64,000 nucleotides of DNA from contig NZ_NCEQ01000010.1 of the NCBI RefSeq assembly GCF_002280785.1, positions 1 through 64,000 of the forward strand. The letters run 5' to 3'. The notes under the pieces were generated by a model that was not told where the DNA came from, ran no database searches, and was given only the letters and a program-made list of their open reading frames with translations. Origin of the DNA: Brevundimonas subvibrioides. GTDB taxonomy: Bacteria; Pseudomonadota; Alphaproteobacteria; Caulobacterales; Caulobacteraceae. The number at the start of each line of letters is the position of its first letter. Position 1 is the stretch's first letter. Positions 57,254 to 64,000 of this stretch are shown here, piece after piece. The position numbers were made by a program, and so were the translations under genes.

Positions 57254-58546
57254 TTGAGCCTGCCGATTTCCCTCCCCTCCTCCATCGATGTCGCCGTGAT
57301 CGGCGCCGGGTCCGCCGGACTTTCGGCCGCGCGTCGTCTCGCGAAGGCGGGTGTCGCTGTCGTGGTTCTGGAGGCCCGCGACCGGATCGGCGGGCGGGCG
57401 TTTACGGCGACCCACGAGGGGATGCCGGTCGACCTCGGCTGCGGCTGGCTGCACTCGGCCGACGTCAATGTGCTGGAAAAGATCGGGCGCGAGGTCGGAT
57501 TCACAATCGACGAGACCCCGCCGCCGTGGCGTCAGCAGGCCTTCAACCTCGGCCTGACGCCGGCCGAACAGGCCGAGTTCGCAGAGGCCTTCAACGCCTT
57601 CGATGAGCGCGTGGCCAAGGCGGCCAAGGCGGGCGACGACTGCGCGGCTTCCAATCTGTTCATTCCGGGCGAGCGCTGGAACGAGCGGATGGACGCCATC
57701 TCCGGCGCCCTGAACGGGGCGAAATTCGCCGAGGTCTCGACCCTGGACTACGACGCCTATGAGGACACCGGCGTCAATTATCGGGTGGCCGAGGGTTACG
57801 GGTCCTTGATCGTTGCGCTGGGCGAAGACGTGCCGGTGGTGCTGAACTGCCCGGTCGAGCGGATCGACCGGTCGGGAGCCCGGCTGACGATCGAGACGGC
57901 GCGCGGGGTGATCGAGGCCAGGTCCGTGATCCTGACCCTGCCGACGTCGGTGCTGGCGTCAGAGGCCGTGCGGTTCGATCCGCCCCTGCCCGACCTGATC
58001 GAGGCGGCGGCCGGCGCGCCCCTGGGCCTGGCGTCCAAACTGCATATGGCGGTCGATGGAGCGGAGGAGTTCCCTGAGGACAGCCAGTTGTGGGGCCGCA
58101 CCGACACGGCCCAGACCGGCGGCTATCACCTGCGTCCGTTCGGGCGGCCGCTCATCGAGGGCTATTTCGGCGGCGATCTCGCCTGGGGACTGGAGGCCGA
58201 AGGCGAGGGCGCCTTTTTCGATTTCGCCGAGAGCGAACTGTCGAACCTGCTGGGGTCGAGTTTCCGCAAACGCATCCGCCCTCTGTCGACCTCGATGTGG
58301 GGCGCCGAGCCCTGGTCGATGGGCGCCTATTCCCACGTCCTGCCGGGGCTGGGCGACCGCGAGACCGGCGCGCGGGCGCGTCTGGCGCGGCCGATCGAGG
58401 ACCGTATCTTCATCGCCGGCGAGGCGACGTCGCACGGCTTCTACGGCACGGCCCACGGCGCCTGGATGGAGGGTGAGCGTGCGGCCATCGAGGCGATCAC
58501 GGCCCTGGGGCTGGACCCGCGCCTGTCCGATCCCGGGGCGCGCTGA
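57254..58546 (+). CDS. Flavin-containing amine oxidase family protein
   Basis: 430 residues, TTG start. FAD-binding signature VAVIGAGSAGLSAARRLAKAGV, VVLEARDRIGGRAF, LGCGWLHSADVN, and the C-terminal RIFIAGEATSHGFYGTAHGAWMEG. No signal peptide. Substrate amine is unknown. Divergent from the efflux operon with a 124-base gap; nth follows two bases after its stop. Confidence 0.9.
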   Translation: MSLPISLPSSIDVAVIGAGSAGLSAARRLAKAGVAVVVLEARDRIGGRAFTATHEGMPVDLGCGWLHSADVNVLEKIGREVGFTIDETPPPWRQQAFNLGLTPAEQAEFAEAFNAFDERVAKAAKAGDDCAASNLFIPGERWNERMDAISGALNGAKFAEVSTLDYDAYEDTGVNYRVAEGYGSLIVALGEDVPVVLNCPVERIDRSGARLTIETARGVIEARSVILTLPTSVLASEAVRFDPPLPDLIEAAAGAPLGLASKLHMAVDGAEEFPEDSQLWGRTDTAQTGGYHLRPFGRPLIEGYFGGDLAWGLEAEGEGAFFDFAESELSNLLGSSFRKRIRPLSTSMWGAEPWSMGAYSHVLPGLGDRETGARARLARPIEDRIFIAGEATSHGFYGTAHGAWMEGERAAIEAITALGLDPRLSDPGAR

Positions 58547-58548
58547 GA

Positions 58549-59307
58549 TTGGCGAAGCGGACAAAGGTCACCGGCAAGCCGACCGGTCTCGCCCGCAAGC
58601 CCGGCAGCGTCATGACCGGCGCGCCGATCCCGATCTTCGCCTTTCCGCCGGACGAGGATCGGGTCGAGGACATCTTCACCCGCCTGGCCCGCGTCATGCC
58701 GGAACCGAAGACCGAGCTGAATTTCACCGATCCCTTCACCCTGGTCGTCGCGGTCGCCCTGTCGGCCCAGGCGACCGACGTCGCGGTCAACAAGGCCACC
58801 GACCGACTGTTCGCCGTCGCCGATACCCCGTCGACGATGCTGGAACTGGGCGAGGAGGGGCTGGTCCCCTTCATCGCCTCGATCGGCCTCTATCGGAACA
58901 AGGCGAGAAACGTCATCGCCCTGAGCCGGATCGTCCTGGAACAGCACGGCGGCGTCGTGCCGCTCAACCGCGCGGACCTTCAGGCCTTGCCCGGGGTGGG
59001 TCGAAAGACGGCCAGCGTGGTCCTGAACGAACTGGGCATCGAGCCGGCCATCGCCGTCGACACCCACGTCTTCCGCGTCTCGCACCGGCTGGGCCTCGCC
59101 AATGCCGCGACGCCGGACAAGGTCGAGGACCAGCTTCACCGCATCGTCCCCGAGGCCTTTCTGTCCAAGGCCCACCACTGGCTGATCCTGCACGGCCGCT
59201 ACACCTGTACGGCGCGAAAGCCCAGGTGCGAGGGGTGTGTGATCAGCGACCTGTGTCCCTCGCGCGGGCTGATGGCGGGGCTCCAGGTTCTGTTGACCGT
59301 TACCTGA
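58549..59307 (+). CDS. nth: Endonuclease III
   Basis: DNA glycosylase/AP-lyase removing oxidised pyrimidines. 252 residues from TTG 58549. Helix-hairpin-helix LPGVGRKTA with catalytic K153, D171 in VDTHVFRVSHR, and a [4Fe-4S] loop with C220, C227, C230 and C236. The C-terminus after the cluster is short. Confidence 0.96.
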   Translation: MAKRTKVTGKPTGLARKPGSVMTGAPIPIFAFPPDEDRVEDIFTRLARVMPEPKTELNFTDPFTLVVAVALSAQATDVAVNKATDRLFAVADTPSTMLELGEEGLVPFIASIGLYRNKARNVIALSRIVLEQHGGVVPLNRADLQALPGVGRKTASVVLNELGIEPAIAVDTHVFRVSHRLGLANAATPDKVEDQLHRIVPEAFLSKAHHWLILHGRYTCTARKPRCEGCVISDLCPSRGLMAGLQVLLTVT

Positions 59308-59686
59308 GCCATCTGACGCTGGCGGCGATCGGCTCCATGTCGAATTCCTCTGATGCCGGCGAGAGGGTGATCGCCCTGGTCTATCTGCTGGCGCGCCATG
59401 AGAGACCGACGCCAGTGCCGCGACCAGAACAGCTGGGGGGGGCCATGAAGATCCGGGACCTCCACACGCCGCCTGAGCCTGGCCTGCTGCTCCCAAGCGG
59501 AGGTCATGAAGCGCTGAGTTAAGTCAGAAGCTGTTGTTTGCGCCGTGCGACCGAAAGGTTCGCAGGTCTGGACCGGACATCAGGCCCTAACCTGCACGGC
59601 GACCTCCAGGTGAATGTCGGGGTCGTGGAAGGGCCTTTTGGCCGGCGCGCCTTGCCCGTGACGTCATCCCGCCTTATCCCCGGATC
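59308..59686. other. Gene-free gap between nth and rpe
   Basis: I see no credible gene, repeat or RNA in these 379 bases. An apparent minus-strand frame reaching through 59519-62047 is an antisense shadow of rpe and the heparinase-family gene. Confidence 0.4.
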
Positions 59687-60349
59687 ATGCCCAAGACGCC
59701 CCTGATCTGCCCGTCCATCCTGGCCTCGGACTTCGCCAAATTGGGCGAGGAAGTCAGAGCGCTGGAGGCCGCCGGCGCCGACTGGATCCATGTCGACGTG
59801 ATGGACGGCCATTTCGTGCCCAACATCACCCTCGGCCCGGATGTGGTGAAGGCGTTGAGGCCCCACACCACCCTGCCATTCGACGTGCACCTGATGGTCG
59901 CCCCGGTCGATCCGTGGCTGGAGGCCTACCGCGAGGCGGGCGCCGACATCCTGACCGTCCATCCCGAGAGCGGGCCGCACCTGCACCGGACCCTGGGGCG
60001 GATCCGGCAGCTGGGCGCCAGGGCCGGCGTGGTGCTGAACCCCGGCACGCCGTTGTCGGTGCTGGAGGATGTGATCGATCTGGTCGATCTGGTGCTGCTG
60101 ATGTCGGTCAATCCGGGCTTCGGCGGACAGTCCTTCATTTCGTCGACGCTGAAGAAGATCGAACGGACCCGGGCCATGCTCGATGCGGCGGGCTCTAAGG
60201 CCCACCTGCAGATCGACGGAGGGGTGACGGCCGCCAACGCCGGGGCCTGTATCGCCGCCGGGGCGGATGCCCTCGTGGCCGGGACCGCCGTGTTCAAGGG
60301 CGGGCCAGACGCCTATGCGGCCAATATCGCCGCCCTCAAGGCCGCCTAG
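59687..60349 (+). CDS. rpe: Ribulose-phosphate 3-epimerase
   Basis: Interconverts ribulose 5-phosphate and xylulose 5-phosphate. 220 residues, TIM barrel with [50 protein letters not shown] and DGGVTAANA (metal and catalytic His/Asp). The heparinase-family gene starts at the base after its stop. Confidence 0.97.
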   Translation: MPKTPLICPSILASDFAKLGEEVRALEAAGADWIHVDVMDGHFVPNITLGPDVVKALRPHTTLPFDVHLMVAPVDPWLEAYREAGADILTVHPESGPHLHRTLGRIRQLGARAGVVLNPGTPLSVLEDVIDLVDLVLLMSVNPGFGGQSFISSTLKKIERTRAMLDAAGSKAHLQIDGGVTAANAGACIAAGADALVAGTAVFKGGPDAYAANIAALKAA

Positions 60350-62170
60350 GTGAACCTGATCGGGCCCTTCGCCGACCGTAGTCCGTCCACGCCGAACGTC
60401 GGCGAGGGCGCCATTCCGGGCCTGCGCGGGGCGCCGGTCAGGACGCCGGTACGGTCCAGCGGGGTGACCACCGGTCCAGCCCTGTGGCCCGCCGTCGCCG
60501 GACGGGTGCTGACCCGCCAGATGTGGATCGAGCTGTATGGCCTGCCCGGCTATGCGATGACTCTGTCGGCGGGCAAGGCCACGGCCTTCGCCGCCACGGC
60601 GCGCGATTTCCGACCCGCCGACATCAACCTTGGCAAGGCCGTGATGGGCGGGCGTTTCCCCCTGGCCGGATCGAACCTGGAGGCCGAGGCGCCCGCCGAT
60701 CCCTGGAACCGGCCGAGCCCGTCGAAGGCCTTCGCCGTCGACCTGCACGCCTTCGCCTGGATGCCCGGGCTGATGCTTCAGGGCGAACGCGGGGCGCGCG
60801 AGGCGCTGCGGCTGACCCTGGCCTGGGCCGACACCTTTTCGCGCTGGTCGCCCTTCGCCTGGGAACCGCGAATCCTGGCGCGCCGGGTCTACAACCTGGC
60901 CTGCGCCGCCCGGAAGATGGGCGCTGTGGCGTCCGAGGCCGACAGGCTGAGGCTGGCCGATACCCTGGGGCGTCAGGCGCGGCAGTTGCTGCGGCCGCCG
61001 GGCGGACTGGCGGGCAAGGCCGAACGGCTGGTCGCGGCGGCCGTGGCCGGATGCGTGCTGGCGGGGCAGGCAGGATCGCGGTTGAGGAAGGCGGCGCTGG
61101 GACGCCTGCCCGGGGCGCTGAGGGTCACGGTTGCGGGAGACGGCGGCCACGCCTCGCGTTCGCCCGAGGCCGGAATGGAGCTGTTGCTCGATCTTCTGAC
61201 CCTGGACGACGCCCTGTCGCAGCTGTCGGAAGCGGCGCCGGAGGCCATGGGCGGGGCGATGATCCGCCTGACCACGGCGATGCGGCTGCAGGTGCTGCCG
61301 GACGGCCGGCTGGCGGGCTTCCAGGGCGGCGGGCCGTCGACTGTGGCCCGGGTCGCGGCCGCGCGCGCGCATGACGAACATGCCGAGGCGACCGCGTCCG
61401 CAGTAGGCTCGGTCGGCGGGTTGACCCGTATCCGCTCGCCGCTGCTGACCATCGTCACGGACGCGGGAGCTCCGGGGAAAGGCGCCTGGTCCGAGGCGGC
61501 CTGCGCCCAGCCGCTGGCGCTGGAGATCGTCTGCGGCAAGGACCGGATCGTCACCGGGTGCGGCTGGACCCCTCGTGCGGCCGACCGCCAGGGCCTGCGT
61601 CTGACGCCCGGTCATTCGACGCTGACCCTGGGCGAACAGTCGTTCGCCGAACCGCTGGGCGGATGGAAGGGCGAGTTGCTGGGACCGCGCCTGTATGGGC
61701 GGCCCTATCACACGACGTCGGAACGCCGGGACGGCGACGGGGCAGTGTGGCTGGAGGTCGAGCACGACGCCTGGGCCCAGCCGTTCGGCCTGATGCATCA
61801 GCGCCGGCTGTATCTGGACCAGAGGCTGGACGAATTGCGGGCCGAGGAGCGGCTGCACCCCGCGGCTGGAAATCGCGACGTGGTCCGGATCATCGCCGCC
61901 CCCTACGCCGTGCGCTTCCATCTGGAGCCGGGAGTGCAGGCGTCTCTGGCGCGCGATCGCCGGTCGATCCTGCTGCGCGGACATTCCGGGCGGGGCTGGT
62001 GGTTCCGCACCGACGGTCCGGATGTCGCCATCGAACCGTCCGTGCACGTTGAGGAGGGGCTGACGCGACGCTCGTTGCAGGTCGTGGTTCGGGGCTCGGC
62101 GCGCACGGATGCTGAGACCAAGATCCGCTGGAAACTGAGCCCGGCGGGCGCGGCGGGCGACCCGAGCTAG
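60350..62170 (+). CDS. Heparinase II/III family protein
   Basis: 606 residues from GTG 60350, immediately after rpe. N-terminal alpha/alpha toroid of polysaccharide lyases (PWNRPSPSKAFAVDLHAFAW, LTLAWADTFSRWSPFAWEPRI) and C-terminal beta-sandwich (YHTTSERRDGDGAVWLEVEH, ERLHPAAGNRDVV). No signal peptide is obvious. Substrate not evident. Confidence 0.88.
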   Translation: MNLIGPFADRSPSTPNVGEGAIPGLRGAPVRTPVRSSGVTTGPALWPAVAGRVLTRQMWIELYGLPGYAMTLSAGKATAFAATARDFRPADINLGKAVMGGRFPLAGSNLEAEAPADPWNRPSPSKAFAVDLHAFAWMPGLMLQGERGAREALRLTLAWADTFSRWSPFAWEPRILARRVYNLACAARKMGAVASEADRLRLADTLGRQARQLLRPPGGLAGKAERLVAAAVAGCVLAGQAGSRLRKAALGRLPGALRVTVAGDGGHASRSPEAGMELLLDLLTLDDALSQLSEAAPEAMGGAMIRLTTAMRLQVLPDGRLAGFQGGGPSTVARVAAARAHDEHAEATASAVGSVGGLTRIRSPLLTIVTDAGAPGKGAWSEAACAQPLALEIVCGKDRIVTGCGWTPRAADRQGLRLTPGHSTLTLGEQSFAEPLGGWKGELLGPRLYGRPYHTTSERRDGDGAVWLEVEHDAWAQPFGLMHQRRLYLDQRLDELRAEERLHPAAGNRDVVRIIAAPYAVRFHLEPGVQASLARDRRSILLRGHSGRGWWFRTDGPDVAIEPSVHVEEGLTRRSLQVVVRGSARTDAETKIRWKLSPAGAAGDPS

Positions 62171-62176
62171 ACCGCT

Positions 62177-62785
62177 TCAGGCGACCGGTGCGACGGCCTT
62201 GGGCTTCTTCGGTTTCGGCGTCTTGGGGGCCTTCTTGGGTTTGGCCGCCTTCTCCGCCGCCTTGTCGGCCTTGCGGGCCTCCTTGGCGGCCTTCTTCAGG
62301 GCCTTGGCCTCGGCCTTCTCGGCATCGGGCGCGGCGTCGGCGGCAGCGGCGATCTCGGCCAGCATGTCGAGGAAACCGTCGCGCTTGGCCTTGGGCAAGA
62401 GGCCCATGATCCGCTTGTCGGCGGCCTCGACGCGAGGCCGGGCCTGATTCAGCAGGGCCTGTCCTTCTTCCGACAGTCGCACGGCCTTGGCGCGGGCGTC
62501 GATCGTCGAACGTTCCCGCGACAGCAGCCCCTTGGTGGTCATGCGGGCGACGAGGTCGGCCAGGGTCGAGCGGTCGATGCCTGTGGCGCGGACCAGGTCG
62601 GTCTGGGTCAGGCCTTCCTTGACGGACACGGCCTCCATGACGGCGAACTGACGCTGGGTCGGACCGCCCTCGCCGGCTTCTTCGGAATAGATATCGAGCG
62701 CGAGCTGGAGCGCTCGATGCATCAGATGACTCGGGGAATCGGCGAGCGTGCCGGACCGCCGCGCCTGTTTTCCGGATTTCACCAT
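62177..62785 (-). CDS. MarR-family regulator with basic Ala/Lys/Pro-rich tail
   Basis: ATG 62785 gives 202 residues. The winged helix shows TQRQFAVMEAVSVKEGLTQ, DLVRATGIDRSTLADLVARM and GLLSRERSTIDARAKAVRL. Residues beyond about 150 are an Ala/Lys/Pro tail (KALKKAAKEARKADKAAEKA, then PKKAPKTPKPKKPK), resembling histone-H1-like tails and probably binding DNA or RNA non-specifically. Confidence 0.88.
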   Translation of the reverse strand: MVKSGKQARRSGTLADSPSHLMHRALQLALDIYSEEAGEGGPTQRQFAVMEAVSVKEGLTQTDLVRATGIDRSTLADLVARMTTKGLLSRERSTIDARAKAVRLSEEGQALLNQARPRVEAADKRIMGLLPKAKRDGFLDMLAEIAAAADAAPDAEKAEAKALKKAAKEARKADKAAEKAAKPKKAPKTPKPKKPKAVAPVA

Positions 62786-62973
62786 GGCCGTATCCCTCTG
62801 CCGTATGCGGAGGGTTATCAGCGAGCCTTTACGATTTAACGACAATGCGGCCGAACCAGCGACGTTGTTTCTTTGGGCGCTATGCGCGGCGCGCGCAGCC
62901 TCGCGACCTGAGCACCGCCGACGCCTCTTTCACCGGGCCCCCAGGAGAAGGTCGGGATGCCCGGAGTATGAGC

Positions 62974-63657
62974 TCAAGGCGCCGTGTCGGGCCGTGCTGG
63001 GGCGGACGCGTCGACGGGCTCTTCCGAGACCAGGTTCTTCATGATCAGCGGCACCTGGCTGAGACCGAAGATGGATGAGGCGATCCACAGGACGCCGCGG
63101 AAACTGACCCAGACGTCTGCCGGATCGATGGTCGTGTGGCCGAGGCCGGCCGCAGCCCAGGCGACCAGGGCCTCGGACCGGACCCCTTCGTTGACCACGG
63201 CGACGGCCGCGAAATAGAGGCCGTAGCGGAAGGTCAGGGTGCGCCAGGCGGCGTCGTTGACCGGGATGACCGAGCCGAGCAGGGCCTTCAGCGGTTGTTT
63301 GCCGAGGTAGAGGCCGCCCAGCAGCGCGACGGCCAGCGAGGCGTTGAGCACCGTCACCTTCAGCTTCACGAACAGGTCGTCGTTGAAGACCAGGGTCAGG
63401 ACGCCGAAGACCAGGGCGAAACCGCCGACCAGTAGCGGCATCAGGGCCAGACGTTTCTCGACCATCAGGCCGACGGCCACGGCCACGCCCGAACCGGCCA
63501 CCAGGCCCCAGGTGGCGTGGACAAGGGCCTCGTCGCCCGGCAGGCCGCGCACGCGGAAGAAGATGAAGGTCGCGGCGAAGGCGGCGAGGGCGCCGAAATC
63601 GACGACCTGACGGATCCAGGTCGGCGGACCCCGCTTGGGCTCGGGCATGTCAGTCAT
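62974..63657 (-). CDS. YciB/IspZ-type inner-membrane septation protein
   Basis: 227 residues, about five helices, starting at ATG 63657. Segments such as QVVDFGALAAFAATFIFF, GGFALVFGVLTLVFNDDLFV, NEGVRSEALVAWA and ADVWVSFR are YciB-like. Acts at the envelope during division. Four bases separate its start from the ftsY stop. Confidence 0.88.
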   Translation of the reverse strand: MTDMPEPKRGPPTWIRQVVDFGALAAFAATFIFFRVRGLPGDEALVHATWGLVAGSGVAVAVGLMVEKRLALMPLLVGGFALVFGVLTLVFNDDLFVKLKVTVLNASLAVALLGGLYLGKQPLKALLGSVIPVNDAAWRTLTFRYGLYFAAVAVVNEGVRSEALVAWAAAGLGHTTIDPADVWVSFRGVLWIASSIFGLSQVPLIMKNLVSEEPVDASAPARPDTAP

Positions 63658-63660
63658 GGT

Positions 63661-64000
63661 CTAGTCCTCGAGGCCGACGAGTGAGCGGGAGAAGGCGCGG
63701 GCGTCGAAGGGCTGCAGGTCGTCGATCCCCTCGCCCACGCCGATCAGCTTGATGGGGGCGTCGGAGGCCTGGGCGACGGGGACCAGAACGCCGCCGCGCG
63801 CCGTGCCGTCCAGCTTGGTCATGACCAGGCCGGAGACGAAGGCGGTGCGGCCGAAGATCTGTTCCTGGGCCAGGGCGTTCCTGCCCACGGTGGCGTCCAG
63901 CACCAACAGGGTCTCGTGCGGGGCGTCCGGATCGATCTTCTTCAGAACGCGCACGATCTTGAGCAGTTCGTCCATCAGGGCGGACTTGTTCTGCAGCCGG
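63661..64000 (-). CDS. ftsY: Signal recognition particle receptor FtsY (C-terminal end; cut by window)
   Basis: FtsY docks ribosome-SRP complexes at the membrane. The frame runs open to base 64000. Seen: LLVLDATVGRNALAQEQIF (G3 region), TKLDGTARGGVLV (G4 TKLDG), and PIKLIGVGEGIDDLQPFD (G5 and the FtsY DLxPFD ending). The N-terminal parts are outside the window. Confidence 0.96.
   Translation of the reverse strand, partial: RLQNKSALMDELLKIVRVLKKIDPDAPHETLLVLDATVGRNALAQEQIFGRTAFVSGLVMTKLDGTARGGVLVPVAQASDAPIKLIGVGEGIDDLQPFDARAFSRSLVGLED

Noticed and set aside
59519-62047. Long minus-strand frame (842 codons) opposite rpe and the heparinase-family gene
   Set aside because: Antisense to two clear genes; composition artefact.

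Overview
The window is high-GC alphaproteobacterial DNA. It most resembles Caulobacteraceae, probably Brevundimonas. The basis is the core gene order (nusA-ylxR-infB, rbfA-truB-rpsO-pnp, rph/hrcA-grpE, dnaK-dnaJ-dapB), the GTG/TTG starts and a MucR/Ros-type regulator. This genus-level call is inference from gene order and protein character, not from any search.

Layout. 1-10.9 kb: transcription-translation block from a 5'-cut nusA through ylxR, infB, two small exported or membrane genes, rbfA, truB, rpsO and pnp, closed by a clear terminator. 10.9-24.0 kb: housekeeping genes (lipoprotein, rph, hrcA-grpE, dienelactone hydrolase, alkB, dnaK, dnaJ, dapB, trmB, metK, alpha-carbonic anhydrase). dnaK and dnaJ each have a sigma-32-like promoter, and metK has a strong palindrome upstream.

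24.0-48.1 kb: accessory DNA. An intact tRNA-Thr(CGT) lies at 48008-48083 on the minus strand. A 45-base copy of its 3' half, identical in sequence, lies at 32645-32689, and a diverged copy lies at 24018-24062. I read this as two related islands integrated in tandem at one tRNA gene. The left island (about 8.6 kb) carries a secreted YD/B-lectin/discoidin protein and, divergently, a secreted RHS/YD-repeat polymorphic-toxin locus. That locus has two C-terminal tip modules, each followed by an overlapping immunity-type gene: a restriction-endonuclease-fold-like tip and a GIY-YIG-like tip. The RHS core just before the tips is duplicated nearly exactly, and both copies carry the same frame break. 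The right island (about 15.4 kb) carries a tyrosine recombinase, a VirE-type helicase, a divergent MucR-like protein, a seven-blade YVTN propeller with an IPTL-CTERM-like tail, a uracil-DNA-glycosylase-like protein, a TM0106-type RecB-like nuclease, tandem paralogous small proteins, and a low-GC cluster that includes a GIY-YIG protein. It also holds an internally deleted IS5-type element and an IS6-type transposase scrap.

48.1-64 kb: housekeeping resumes with hemD/hemC, tsaD, gpsA and a Rieske protein, a phasin, a creatininase-family protein, an emrA-emrB-tetR efflux operon, a FAD amine oxidase, nth, rpe, a heparinase II/III family protein, a MarR regulator with a basic tail, a YciB-like septation protein and the 3' end of ftsY.

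The most interesting part is the left island, where duplicated RHS ends, paired tip/immunity cassettes and shared cassette flanks look like a toxin-swapping locus caught in mid-rearrangement.
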